Below are positions 28,173 to 36,701 of a stretch of 64,000 nucleotides of DNA, in pieces; positions within the stretch are counted from its first letter, which is position 1; the number at the start of each line of letters is the position of its first letter. Made by a program: the position numbers and the translations under genes. This stretch comes from Dactylosporangium aurantiacum (GTDB lineage Bacteria; Actinomycetota; Actinomycetes; Mycobacteriales; Micromonosporaceae), in NCBI RefSeq assembly GCF_000716715.1, contig NZ_JNYJ01000011.1, positions 1 to 64,000 on the forward strand. The letters run 5' to 3'. A model generated the notes under the pieces. It did not search any database. It worked only from the letters and a program-made list of their open reading frames with translations, and had not been told where the DNA came from.

Positions 28173-29288
28173 GTGAAGGTCGCAGTTCCGCGCGAGGTCA
28201 AGAACCACGAGTACCGGGTCGCCATCACCCCGGCCGGAGTCCACGAGCTCGCCGCGAACGGGCACGAGGTCTTCGTCGAGGCCGGCGCCGGCGAGGGCTC
28301 CTCGATCACGGACCAGGAGTACCGCGAGGCCGGCGCGCAGATCCTGCCGACCGCCGACGACACCTGGGCCGCCGGCGACCTGGTGCTGAAGGTCAAGGAG
28401 CCGATCGCCGAGGAGTACGACCGGATGCGCCCCGGGCAGGTCCTCTTCACCTACCTGCACCTGGCCGCGTCGAAGGCGTGCACCGACGCGCTCGTCGAGC
28501 GCAAGGTCACCGGCATCGCCTACGAGACCGTCGAGCTCGCCGACCGGTCCCTGCCGCTGCTCGCCCCCATGTCGGAGGTCGCCGGGCGGCTCGCCCCGCA
28601 GGTCGGCGCGTACCACCTGATGCGGGCCGGCGGCGGGCGCGGCGTGCTGCTCGGCGGCGTCTCCGGCGTCTACGCCGCGAAGGTCGTCGTCATCGGCGCC
28701 GGCGTCTCCGGCCTCAACGCCGCCGCGATCGCGCTCGGCATGCAGGCCGAGGTGCTGCTGCTGGACAAGAACATCTCCCGGCTGCGCGGCGCCGACGCGA
28801 TCTACCAGGGGCACCTGCAGACCGTCGCGTCCAACAGCTACGAGATCGAGCGGGCCGTGCTCGACGCCGACCTCGTCATCGGCGCGGTCCTCGTGCCCGG
28901 CGCGAAGGCCCCGAAGCTCATCACCAACGACCTGGTGAAGCGGATGAAGCCCGGCAGCGTCCTGGTCGACATCTCCATCGACCAGGGCGGCTGCTTCGAG
29001 GACTCCCGCCCCACCACGCACGCCGAGCCGACCTACAAGGTCCACGACTCGATCTTCTACTGCGTGGCGAACATGCCCGGCGCGGTGCCGCACACCAGCA
29101 CGTACGCGCTGACCAACGTCACCCTGCCCTACGCGCTGGAGCTGGCGAACCGGGGCTGGCGCGACGCGCTGCGCCGCGACCCGGCCCTCGCGCTCGGGCT
29201 GAACACCCACGACGGCCACGTGACCTACGGGCCGGTCGCCGACGCGCACGGCATGAGCCACCTGCCGCTGGCGGACGTGCTGGCCTAG
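28173..29288 (+). CDS. ald: alanine dehydrogenase
   Basis: 371 aa. It interconverts L-alanine and pyruvate using NAD. The N-terminus [19 protein letters not shown] contains family Arg and Lys, with FTYLHLA, the NAD-binding [13 protein letters not shown], and [18 protein letters not shown] in the C-terminus. Length is exact for the family. GTG 28173 is preceded by GGAGAGGGG. In mycobacteria ald lies elsewhere, so its position before xerD is lineage-specific. A strong hairpin follows. Confidence 0.96.
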   Translation: MKVAVPREVKNHEYRVAITPAGVHELAANGHEVFVEAGAGEGSSITDQEYREAGAQILPTADDTWAAGDLVLKVKEPIAEEYDRMRPGQVLFTYLHLAASKACTDALVERKVTGIAYETVELADRSLPLLAPMSEVAGRLAPQVGAYHLMRAGGGRGVLLGGVSGVYAAKVVVIGAGVSGLNAAAIALGMQAEVLLLDKNISRLRGADAIYQGHLQTVASNSYEIERAVLDADLVIGAVLVPGAKAPKLITNDLVKRMKPGSVLVDISIDQGGCFEDSRPTTHAEPTYKVHDSIFYCVANMPGAVPHTSTYALTNVTLPYALELANRGWRDALRRDPALALGLNTHDGHVTYGPVADAHGMSHLPLADVLA

Positions 29289-29317
29289 CGACGGTGCACC
29301 CCGACCCGGCGGACACC

Positions 29318-29355
29318 CCCGAAGGCACACCGGCAGCCGCCGGTGTGCCTTCGGG
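29318..29355. terminator. 17-bp-stem hairpin after ald
   Basis: CCCGAAGGCACACCGGC (29318-29334) and its exact complement (29339-29355) flank AGCC. It lies 30 bp after ald and looks like its terminator. It also lies inside the longest possible xerD frame, which favours a xerD start downstream of it. Confidence 0.8.
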
Positions 29356-29377
29356 CGCTGCCACGGCGGCCGCCGGC

Positions 29378-30349
29378 ATGCCTTCGGGCGCGGCCGCGTC
29401 GGTCGCCGCGTGCGCCGCGGTGCTGCGCAAGGCCGTCGACGTGTACCTGGACCACCTCACCGTCGAGCGGGCCCTCGCCGAGAACACCCTGGCGTCGTAC
29501 CGGCGCGACCTCGACCGCTACGTCGAGTGGCTCGCCGCGGGCGGCTTCACCGACCTCGCCGACGTCGGCGCGCGTGACATCGCCGGGCACGTCGCGGCGC
29601 TGCGGGCCGGCGACGAGGAGCACCCGGCGCTGTCGGCGTCCTCGGCGGCGCGGGCCGCGAGCGCCGTGCGCGGCCTGCACCGGTTCCTGCTGCTGGAGGG
29701 GCTCGCCCCGACCGACCCGTCGCGGGACGTGAAACCGCCGTCGCTGCCGAAGCGGCTGCCGAAGGCCCTCGACGTCGACCAGGTGTCGCGGCTGCTCGCC
29801 ACCGCCGCCGACGCCGGGCCGCTCGGGCTGCGCGACCAGGCGCTGCTGGAGTTCCTGTACGGCACCGGCGCCCGCATCTCCGAGGCCGTCGGCATCGCCG
29901 TGGACGACCTCGACCTCACCGGCACGCACGGCATGGTCCTGCTGCGCGGCAAGGGCGGCAGGACCCGCCTGGTGCCGATGGGCAGCTACGCGCGCACCGC
30001 GCTGGACGCCTACCTGGTCCGCGCCCGCCCGACCCTGGTCGCCAACGGCACCGGCGTGCCGACGGTGTTCCTCAACGCCCGCGGCGGCGCGCTGTCGCGG
30101 CAGAGCGCGTGGACGATCCTGCGCAAGGCCGCCACCCGGGCCGGGCTGCCCGTCGACGGGCCGCACGGCGTGTCACCGCACACGCTGCGGCACTCGTTCG
30201 CCACCCACCTGCTCGACGGCGGCGCCGACATCCGGGTCGTGCAGGAGCTGCTCGGGCACGCCTCGGTGACCACGACCCAGGTGTACACCCTGGTCACCGT
30301 GGACAAGCTGCGCGAGGTGTACGCGACGGCCCACCCGCGGGCGCGCTGA
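29378..30349 (+). CDS. xerD: tyrosine recombinase XerD
   Basis: 323 aa from ATG 29378 (GTG 29345 or 29294 would extend it through the hairpin). The N-terminal core-binding domain is [19 protein letters not shown]. The catalytic domain has GTGARISE (Arg), [13 protein letters not shown] (Lys), [17 protein letters not shown] (His and Arg), [14 protein letters not shown] (His, Tyr nucleophile). XerD resolves chromosome dimers at dif with XerC. It holds the conserved place near scpAB and parA (Rv1701 in mycobacteria). The N-terminal repeats ([17 protein letters not shown]) correspond to the hairpin and a second CCTTCGGGCGC copy. Confidence 0.93.
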   Translation: MPSGAAASVAACAAVLRKAVDVYLDHLTVERALAENTLASYRRDLDRYVEWLAAGGFTDLADVGARDIAGHVAALRAGDEEHPALSASSAARAASAVRGLHRFLLLEGLAPTDPSRDVKPPSLPKRLPKALDVDQVSRLLATAADAGPLGLRDQALLEFLYGTGARISEAVGIAVDDLDLTGTHGMVLLRGKGGRTRLVPMGSYARTALDAYLVRARPTLVANGTGVPTVFLNARGGALSRQSAWTILRKAATRAGLPVDGPHGVSPHTLRHSFATHLLDGGADIRVVQELLGHASVTTTQVYTLVTVDKLREVYATAHPRAR

Positions 30350-30354
30350 CCCGC

Positions 30355-31518
30355 TCACCCGCCCGGGGGCTGCAGCAGGATCCGCGCCACGTTGCCCGGG
30401 CGGCGGAAGGTCCGCACCGGCACGGTGCCGGCGAACACGCCGAGGAACTGCTCGGTGCTCGCCCGCCGGCGGGCGGCCGCGCGCAGGAACAGCCGGGCCA
30501 GGCCCCGCGGCGGCCGCAGCCGGGCCAGCCCGATGGTCAGCTCGAACAGCGGCAGCCTCGCCTCGTCCCGGGCGCGCTGGTACGCCTCCCCGCCGCGCCC
30601 CTCCGCGATGGTGTCTGCGAGCAGCTCGGCGTCCGCCAGGGCGTTGCTGATGCCCTGCGCGGTCACCGGGTCCATGACGGTCGCCGCGTCACCGGCCAGG
30701 AACCAGCCGGGCCCGTACGCGCGGCGCACCACGTTGGGCAGGTCGATCGTGGTGCGCAGCCGCTCGGCCCGCCGCCCGGCGCGGACCCGGGCGCCGAGGT
30801 CGCCGCAGCCGTCGACGGCCGCCAGCAGGTGCCCCTCCACGTCGGTGCGCCAGGCGCCGAACTCCTCGACGGGGGCGGCCGCGTACACCATCGTGAGGCC
30901 GTCGTTGGTGGGGAACGCGGCGACGGCCCGGCCCGGCCGGTGGTACAGCTCGCCCTGGGGCAGCTCGACGCCCTCCCAGTACGCGTAGCTGGCCACGGTC
31001 CGCGCCGGCGCCGCACGCAGCACCGGCGCGGCGACCTCCTTCGCGACCAGGGAGTGCTTGCCGTCGGCGCCGACGACCACGGGGGCGTGGTGCTCGCCGC
31101 CGTCGCGGCCGCGGATGCCGTCGACCCGGCCCGTGCCGTCCCTGGTCAGGCCGGCGACGTGGAAGCCCTCGACGACCTCGGCGCCGGCCTGCCGGGCGGC
31201 GTCGACCAGCAGCGTGTCCAGGACGGTCCGGCGGGGGCTGCACAGGGTGCCGCCCTGCGGGAACCCGCCGGCCAGGACGGTGCCGCCGACGTCGAAGCGG
31301 ACCCGCTCGGTGACCGGGGTGCCGGCGGCCAGCAGCCCGTCGAGGAGCCCCCAGCGGCGCAGGCGGTCGATCCCCGCCGGCTGCACCTGATGCGTCGACA
31401 GGGTGTCGCTGGGGAACCGGGCCCGGTCGACGAGGAGGACCTTCAGCCCGCGCCGGGCCAGCAGCACGGCGGTGGCGGCGCCGGCCGGCCGCGCGCCGAC
31501 CACGATGACGTCGTACAC
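30355..31518 (-). CDS. FAD-dependent oxidoreductase (geranylgeranyl-reductase type)
   Basis: 387 aa. The N-terminus YDVIVVGARPAGAATAVLLARRG is a Rossmann FAD loop (shown as VGARPAGAA). Then VVGADGKHSLVA and the second FAD motif WFLAGDAATVMDPVTAQGIS. It belongs to the p-hydroxybenzoate hydroxylase/geranylgeranyl reductase fold. Substrate unknown. GTG 31518 is the family-length start. It is divergent from a TetR regulator 60 bp away that probably represses it; the operators lie between. Confidence 0.88.
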   Translation of the reverse strand: MYDVIVVGARPAGAATAVLLARRGLKVLLVDRARFPSDTLSTHQVQPAGIDRLRRWGLLDGLLAAGTPVTERVRFDVGGTVLAGGFPQGGTLCSPRRTVLDTLLVDAARQAGAEVVEGFHVAGLTRDGTGRVDGIRGRDGGEHHAPVVVGADGKHSLVAKEVAAPVLRAAPARTVASYAYWEGVELPQGELYHRPGRAVAAFPTNDGLTMVYAAAPVEEFGAWRTDVEGHLLAAVDGCGDLGARVRAGRRAERLRTTIDLPNVVRRAYGPGWFLAGDAATVMDPVTAQGISNALADAELLADTIAEGRGGEAYQRARDEARLPLFELTIGLARLRPPRGLARLFLRAAARRRASTEQFLGVFAGTVPVRTFRRPGNVARILLQPPGG

Positions 31519-31536
31519 CCGTCTATGCCAACACGC

Positions 31537-31562
31537 GTTGACTGGAGTGTCAACGGCCGTTG
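31537..31562. promoter_or_regulatory. overlapping palindromes between FAD reductase and TetR gene
   Basis: GTTGAC-N6-GTCAAC at 31537-31554 overlaps the perfect palindrome CAACGGCCGTTG at 31551-31562. Their position midway between divergent starts suits an operator for the adjacent TetR protein. Confidence 0.6.
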
Positions 31563-31578
31563 GCCTACGGTTGTGGGC

Positions 31579-32154
31579 ATGACCGATTCGCAGCCGGCGC
31601 GGCGCTCCGACACCACCCGCGCCGGGATCCTGCGGGCCGCCCGGGCCAGGTTCGCCGCCGACGGCTACCAGCGAGCCACGATCCGCGCCATCGCCGCCGA
31701 CGCCGGCATCGACCCCTCCATGGTGATGCGGTACTACGGCAACAAGGCCCAGCTGTTCGCCGCCGCCGTCAACGCCGACCTGCGGCTGCCGGACGTCGAC
31801 GGCATCCCCCGCGACCAGCTCGGCGAGACCCTCGTCGCACACTTCATCCGGCGCTGGGAGGGCGACCCGACCGACGACGCGCTGCTGACCCTGCTGCGCT
31901 CCGCCGCCACCGACGAGGACGCCGCCCAGCGGCTGCGCGGCGTGTTCCGCGAGCAGGTCGCCCCGGTCGCCGTGCGGGTCAGCGCCGACCCCGCCGAGGC
32001 GGCGCTGCGGGCCGGCCTGGTCGCCACCCAGATGCTCGGCCTCGCCCTGTGCCGCCACATCCTGCGGCTGCCCCCGGTCGCCGGCGCCACCCCCGAGACC
32101 CTCGTCGTCCAGGTGGGGGCGACGGTGCAGCGGTACCTCACCGGGCCCTTGTGA
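31579..32154 (+). CDS. TetR-family regulator
   Basis: 191 aa. The HTH spans ILRAARARFAADGYQRATIRA, IAADAGIDPSMVMRYYGNKAQLFAAA (cut at IAADAGIDPS). The C-terminal ligand domain is short. It starts at ATG 31579 with GTGG spacing and is divergent from the FAD reductase, which it likely represses until a ligand binds. Confidence 0.9.
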   Translation: MTDSQPARRSDTTRAGILRAARARFAADGYQRATIRAIAADAGIDPSMVMRYYGNKAQLFAAAVNADLRLPDVDGIPRDQLGETLVAHFIRRWEGDPTDDALLTLLRSAATDEDAAQRLRGVFREQVAPVAVRVSADPAEAALRAGLVATQMLGLALCRHILRLPPVAGATPETLVVQVGATVQRYLTGPL

Positions 32155-32447
32155 GGCGTGCTACCGTAGGCGCATGCGTTCCTGAGCCCATTGACGCCGC
32201 GCGTGCCGCCGCACCCCTGATCCGGGGTCTGCCAGCGGCCCCCGTTGTGGGTTCTCGCTGACTCCCGCTTCGCACCGTGCGGCCGACGCCTGTCCATGTC
32301 CCGTTCCCGCGGGGCCCCCGTCCGCACCTCATCCGCGGAAAAAGCTCCGGTCGCGCGAGCCGCCGGGCGCCGAGCAGTCGGCGCGCCGGCCGGCCGCGCA
32401 CCGTTCCCATCGCACCGATCGCGCACGTCATCCGCGAAGGAGACGCC
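32155..32447 (+). other. 293-nt leader with possible micro-ORF
   Basis: No gene of normal size lies here. An ATGCGTTCCTGA micro-frame (32173-32184) sits a few bases after a TACCGT -10-like hexamer. It is followed by Arg/Pro-coding short frames and two related stretches (CATCCGCGGAAAAAG and CATCCGCGAAGGAG), the second containing the next gene's ribosome site. Looks like an attenuator or 5' leader; unproven. Confidence 0.35.
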
Positions 32448-32684
32448 ATGCCTGCCGCTGCCGCAGACAACCACCCCGACAACGCCGAGGCCACCCGGAC
32501 CGCCGCGGCCGAGGACGCCGGACCCGACACCGAGGCGCCACCGCGGAACCCCCTCGAGGCGATCCGCCGCGCCCAGGCCAACCGTTCCCTGCCCCCGGGC
32601 GTCCAGCAGCACGGCGGCGGCAAGTCCTCCGCCGGCAAGGGCGCCAAGGCCAAGTCGCCCCGCATGTACAACCGGCACAAGTGA
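32448..32684 (+). CDS. small conserved-looking basic-tailed protein
   Basis: 78 aa. An acidic Ala-rich N-terminus, then NPLEAIRRAQANRSLPPGV, then a Gly/Lys-rich end KSSAGKGAKAKSPRMYNRHK. AAGGAG lies 7 bp before ATG 32448. No domain recognised. The amphipathic segment followed by a basic tail suggests nucleic acid or ribosome binding, but nothing proves it. Confidence 0.65.
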   Translation: MPAAAADNHPDNAEATRTAAAEDAGPDTEAPPRNPLEAIRRAQANRSLPPGVQQHGGGKSSAGKGAKAKSPRMYNRHK

Positions 32685-32775
32685 CCCACGCCCGCGGGGC
32701 GCCCGCCACCCGGCAGGCGCCCCGCGGCTTTTGTCCGCTGCCGGCGACGCCGTGCAGTGCCCCGTGCCGCCGCCC

Positions 32776-33013
32776 GCTGGTTCGTCCGCGCCGGCTGGTT
32801 CGCCCGCGCCGGCTGGTTCGCCCGCGCCGGCTGGTTCGCCCGCGCCGGCTGGTTCGCCCGCGCCGCTGGTTCGTCCGCGCCGCTGGTTCGTCCGCGCCGC
32901 TGGTTCGTCCGCGCCGTTGGTTCGCCCGCGCCGCTGGTTCGCCCGCGCCGTTGATTCGCCCGCGCCTGCTGGTTCGTCCGCGTTGGCTGGTTCGTCCGTG
33001 CCGTCGGTTCGCC
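32776..33013. repeat. 17/18-bp tandem array (GCTGGTTCGCCCGCGCC)
   Basis: About thirteen head-to-tail units of GCTGGTTCGYCCGCGCC, the first five with an extra G (18 bp), later ones degenerate. Mixed 17/18-bp spacing destroys any single reading frame. The 608-bp gap 32685-33292 holds no convincing gene apart from this array. Confidence 0.85.
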
Positions 33014-33292
33014 GTCGTCCTCGCCGGAATGTTCCCGCCGCCCGCGAGGCACTCGCCGCGGTGCTCCCCCCTCGAATCGCCCGCTGAGCCGGTCGGGCGC
33101 GCCCGCCCGCTCAACCCGCTGAGCCGCTGAGCCCGCTCGGCAGCAGGGCAACGCGGTCGCCGCAGTTGCCGTCCGCTGCGGTGCGCCGGACCGTCAGTGC
33201 GCCGGGCGCCCCAGGTGAGCCTCCGGACGCCGGACCCCCGGTGTGCCGGACCCCTGTGCCGGACCCCTGTGCCGGGCCCCCTCCCGTCCGAC

Positions 33293-34510
33293 TCAGGTCG
33301 TGAAGCTGTCCTTCGCCGCGGGCCAGGTCGACGGGTCCTCGGGGTCCTCCGTCGTCATCGACTTGAGCAGCTGGAGCAGCTCCGACGGGCTCATCGCGCG
33401 GTCGCCGAAGCTCTCCACCTGCAGGAAGTACTGGCGGTCGGGCAGCAGCACGGCGCACGCGGTGGTGCCCGGGCGGCAGGACGCCTTGGCGATGACCGCG
33501 CTCGTCTCCGGGTCGGAGACGCCGAGGCTGAGCACGATCGACGGGTGGGCGTCGAGGTCGGCCGGGCCGGTGAACGGCGGGCCCGGGGGCTTCTGGGCGA
33601 GCCGCACCACCGACAGGTTCGTCCGGTCGTAGGACGACGTGCGGGTGCTGACGGCGATCAGCCGGTACCCCTTCGGGATGTCCCTCATGCGCAGCGCGGC
33701 CGGGAAGGCGCGGGGCTCGGCGGGGGGCATGTCCTCGGCGAGGGCGACGAGCTCGGCGCGGGTCGGGGCGGTCTGCGGCGTCGACCAGTAGATGACCGCC
33801 CACGCGTCGGGCAAGTACTGCCACGCCAGGGTCGGCACGGTCGCCGGCAGGCAGCAGCCGTCCTTGCCGCCGAGGGGCGTGGCCGGGGAGGTCGGGTCGC
33901 CGGCGAGGCGCAGCATGGCGGTCCGGCCGTCGACCTGGAGTTTCTCGGCCTTGATGAACTCGCGGGTGTCGAAGGCGCCGGCGTTGTACACGACGAGGCG
34001 GCCCTCGCGCGGCACCATGTCGCCGCGGGCACCCGGCAGGGTGCTGCGGGCGGCGCTCGGGGCGGCGTCGACCGTCTGCCGCGGGGAGGCGGACACCGAC
34101 GGCGCGGCCTGGGCGAGGTCGATGTCGGCCTGCTGGTAGCCGGTGGTGACCAGGTCGGGGTCGCTGACGACGTACCGGCCGGAGGTGTACCCGGAGAAGT
34201 TCGTCTCGAAGGCACCGGCCGGGACGAAGCCGCCGCTGCGCACCGGGGACGGGGTCGCGCCGGCGACGCCGCCGGGGTTGCCGTTCGGGCCGACGCTCGG
34301 CGTGCCGGCCGGCGGGGCGAGCAGCACGACCGCGGCGGTCGCGCCGGCGACGACCGCGGCGACCCCGCCCGCGACGGACGAGATCAGCGTGCGGCGGCGG
34401 CGACGGCGGGCGAGCCGGCGGCCGGCGGAGGTGATGTCGTCAATGCTGAGTCGCGGTGGCGGCGCGTCGTCCCTGGCCGCCGCCAGCAGACTGTGCAGGT
34501 CGTGCTCCAT
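33293..34510 (-). CDS. membrane partner of the SigE-type sigma factor
   Basis: 405 aa. A short cytoplasmic N-terminus (MEHDLHSLLAAARDDAPPPR) with a basic stretch (RRLARRRRRR) is followed by one helix (LISSVAGGVAAVVAGATAAVVLL, ~residues 40-62). A ~340-residue outside domain follows. No HXXXCXXC zinc anti-sigma motif is present. Its placement right after a SigE-family sigma gene, overlapping it by 71 bp, is typical of the actinomycete sigma/membrane-protein pairs in which the latter is thought to control the former. ATG 34510 has GGAGGGAAGGG upstream. Confidence 0.8.
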   Translation of the reverse strand: MEHDLHSLLAAARDDAPPPRLSIDDITSAGRRLARRRRRRTLISSVAGGVAAVVAGATAAVVLLAPPAGTPSVGPNGNPGGVAGATPSPVRSGGFVPAGAFETNFSGYTSGRYVVSDPDLVTTGYQQADIDLAQAAPSVSASPRQTVDAAPSAARSTLPGARGDMVPREGRLVVYNAGAFDTREFIKAEKLQVDGRTAMLRLAGDPTSPATPLGGKDGCCLPATVPTLAWQYLPDAWAVIYWSTPQTAPTRAELVALAEDMPPAEPRAFPAALRMRDIPKGYRLIAVSTRTSSYDRTNLSVVRLAQKPPGPPFTGPADLDAHPSIVLSLGVSDPETSAVIAKASCRPGTTACAVLLPDRQYFLQVESFGDRAMSPSELLQLLKSMTTEDPEDPSTWPAAKDSFTT

Positions 34511-35120
34511 GCCCTTCCCTCCTGTCCGCCATCTCGTGGGCACCGGTCTGTGGCCGTGCGTGCCGGCCCGGCCCGGCACCGAGCCCCGGGAGGCCGGATC
34601 CGAGGCCTGGGACGCCCGGGTCGTCGTCGTCGCGCGGCTCCGCGCCGAGCAGCGCGCGGAGGGCGGTGAGCCCGCGGGCGGTCTGGCTCTTGACGGTGCC
34701 CGGCTGCCGGCCGAGCACCTCGGCGGTCTCCTCAACGCTCAGCCCCTCGTAGTACCGCAGGACCAGCACGGCGCGCTGGCCGGGGGCCATCCGGGCGAGT
34801 GCGGCACGGATCCGGATCCGCTCGTCCACCTGGTCGGCGTGGTCGGGGCCGGGCAGCTCGGGCAGGCTGTAGCCCGCCGACCGCTCCCTGCGCCGCCACG
34901 GCCGGCGGCTCTCGTCGACCAGCGCGTGCACGACCGCCCGCCGCACGTAGGCCAGGGGCGTGTCGACGCGGTGCCAGTGCACGTAGAGCTTCGCCAGGGA
35001 CGAGGCCACGGCGTCCTCGGCCGTGTGCCAGTCCCCGCACGTCAGGTAGGCGAGCGAGCGCAGACCGTCGAACCGTGCGGCGACGAACTCCCGGAACTGC
35101 GCCTCGTCGTCTTCGTTCAC
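34440..35120 (-). CDS. SigE-family (ECF) RNA polymerase sigma factor
   Basis: 226 aa. Region 2 is FREFVAARFDGLRSLAYLTC with DWHTAEDAVASSLAKLYVHW. Region 4 is LARMAPGQRAVLVLRYYEGL and SVEETAEVLGRQPGTVKSQT. It is a small ECF-type sigma of the SigE family abundant in Streptomyces and Micromonosporaceae. The C-terminal ~60 residues are Gly/Pro/Arg-rich, overlap the partner gene in another frame, and may be dispensable. GTG 35120 is preferred. It sits downstream of a Ser/Thr kinase gene, which hints at phospho-control. Confidence 0.9.
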   Translation of the reverse strand: MNEDDEAQFREFVAARFDGLRSLAYLTCGDWHTAEDAVASSLAKLYVHWHRVDTPLAYVRRAVVHALVDESRRPWRRRERSAGYSLPELPGPDHADQVDERIRIRAALARMAPGQRAVLVLRYYEGLSVEETAEVLGRQPGTVKSQTARGLTALRALLGAEPRDDDDPGVPGLGSGLPGLGAGPGRHARPQTGAHEMADRREGHGARPAQSAGGGQGRRAATATQH

Positions 35121-35179
35121 CCGCTCGGGCTCCCTTCGTCGCGGGGTAGACGGAGCCCCGGCACGAAAGGGTTGCACGA

Positions 35180-35200
35180 GGGTGAGACAAATCCTCACCC
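35180..35200. terminator. inverted repeat between kinase and sigma genes
   Basis: GGGTGAG (35180-35186) and CTCACCC (35194-35200) with a 7-nt spacer lie in the 104-bp gap between the kinase stop and the sigma start, both on the minus strand. It could end kinase transcription or bind a regulator of the sigma promoter. Confidence 0.4.
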
Positions 35201-35224
35201 CCGTCGCGAGATGTGCCCGACCGG

Positions 35225-36559
35225 CTACGCGGGCGGGACCGAGGCGTCGACAGGCGGGGTCGTGCCGCCGCCGCCACCACCGGTGGTGGGCGCGGGCGGC
35301 GGGGTCGTCACGACCGGCGGCGGCTCGCTCGACGCGGGCGGCGGCGCGGCCGTGGTCGCCGCGGTGCTCGGCGACGCGGACGCCGGCGCGCTCGTCGAGG
35401 GCGCCGCCGACGTACGGGTGGCGCCCCCGCCGCCCGGTGCCGGGCCGGACGTGACGACGGTGGCGGTCGGCGAGACGCCCGGCCCGCCGGCGGGCGGCTC
35501 CTTGCGGTCGTTGTCGCCGGTCAGCGCGAGGATCGCGAGCACCACGCCACCGGCCACCGCGAGCAGGGCGGCCCCGACCGCGACCGGGATCCAGGCCGGC
35601 CGGTCCCGCCGGGGGCCGGTGCCGTCCGGGGGCACGACGACCGCCGGCCTCGGTGCCGTGACGGTCGCGGTGCGTCGCGGCGCGAGCGCCGGTGCCACCG
35701 CCGCGTCCTGCAACGTCGGGTCCTGGGCGGCCCGCGCGGCGGCGGCGAGCGCGGCGGCCGTCGGGAAGCGGTCCTGCGGATCCTTGGCCATGGCCCGCTC
35801 GACCAGCGCCCGGACGCTGCCGGGCAGCTCGGCCGGCAGCGGCGGCGGCTCGTCCTGCAGGTGCTTGATCGCGATCTCCAGCGGCGAGCTGCCGGTGAAC
35901 GGCGGGGCGCCCGTCAGGCAGTGGTACGCGACCGCGCCGAGGGCGTAGATGTCGGTCGCCGGCGAGATCGGCTTGCCGGACGCCTGCTCGGGCGACATGT
36001 ACAGGGCGGTGCCGATCACAGCGTTGACCTTGGTGACGGACGTCACGTTGGACGAGCGGGCCACACCGAAATCGACGAGGGTCACCGCGCCGTTGTCGCT
36101 GACCAGCAGATTGTTGGGCTTCACGTCGCGGTGGATGATCCCGTTGCGGTGCGCGGCGTGCAGCGCGTCGGCGGCCTGGGCCACGATCGCCATCGTGTCG
36201 GCCACCGGCAGCGCACCCTCACGGGTGATCCGCTCGCCGAGGGGCCGGCCCTCGACGTACGCCATGACCAGGAACATCGTGCCCTCGGGGCTCTCGCCGT
36301 AGTCATAGACGCCGACCACGCCCGGGTGCCCGATGGACGCCATGATCCGCGCCTCGGCCCGGAACCGGCTGCCGAACTCGGCGTCGCTGGTCAGGCCCGG
36401 CAGCAGCACCTTCACCGCGACCGTGCGGTTGAGCGTCTTGTCGGTGGCGCGGAAGACCTGCCCCATGCCGCCGCTGGCGACGAACTCATCGAGGCGGTAC
36501 CTGTCGCCGAGCACGTCCCCTGGTCCCAACACGACGATGACCGTACCCAACGAAGGCAT
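35225..36559 (-). CDS. membrane Ser/Thr protein kinase
   Basis: 444 aa Hanks-type kinase. Gly loop VASGGMGQVF, Lys in TVAVKVLLP, catalytic loop IIHRDVKPNN, LVDFGVARSS, activation and P+1 loop GTALYMSPEQASG. One helix (~residues 335-360, WIPVAVGAALLAVAGGVVLA) leads to a disordered Thr/Pro/Ser tail outside; there is no PASTA domain. Likely autophosphorylated; targets unknown. ATG 36559 (MPSLGTVIVVLG) or GTG 36532 may start it. It is divergent from the parA gene. Confidence 0.92.
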   Translation of the reverse strand: MPSLGTVIVVLGPGDVLGDRYRLDEFVASGGMGQVFRATDKTLNRTVAVKVLLPGLTSDAEFGSRFRAEARIMASIGHPGVVGVYDYGESPEGTMFLVMAYVEGRPLGERITREGALPVADTMAIVAQAADALHAAHRNGIIHRDVKPNNLLVSDNGAVTLVDFGVARSSNVTSVTKVNAVIGTALYMSPEQASGKPISPATDIYALGAVAYHCLTGAPPFTGSSPLEIAIKHLQDEPPPLPAELPGSVRALVERAMAKDPQDRFPTAAALAAAARAAQDPTLQDAAVAPALAPRRTATVTAPRPAVVVPPDGTGPRRDRPAWIPVAVGAALLAVAGGVVLAILALTGDNDRKEPPAGGPGVSPTATVVTSGPAPGGGGATRTSAAPSTSAPASASPSTAATTAAPPPASSEPPPVVTTPPPAPTTGGGGGGTTPPVDASVPPA

Positions 36560-36701
36560 CCGCGACACGCCGGGCGCACAGAGTGGGGTATGTACCCTGC
36601 AGTGACGTACAGTCGGGCAACGGCCGTCCCGCTTCCCCAGATCGCCGACGACGAATCGGCCCCGGGTGGAGATGAGCCGCCGGGAGGGGCGAAGAGTTTC
36701 G

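Noticed and set aside
32776..33013. CRISPR array
   Set aside because: Units are contiguous with no spacers and no cas genes nearby, so it is a simple tandem repeat.
32138..33151. Minus-strand frame rich in ANQ/RTS repeats and plus-strand PAGS frames
   Set aside because: All are read-outs of the 17/18-bp tandem array, with no domain or start signal.
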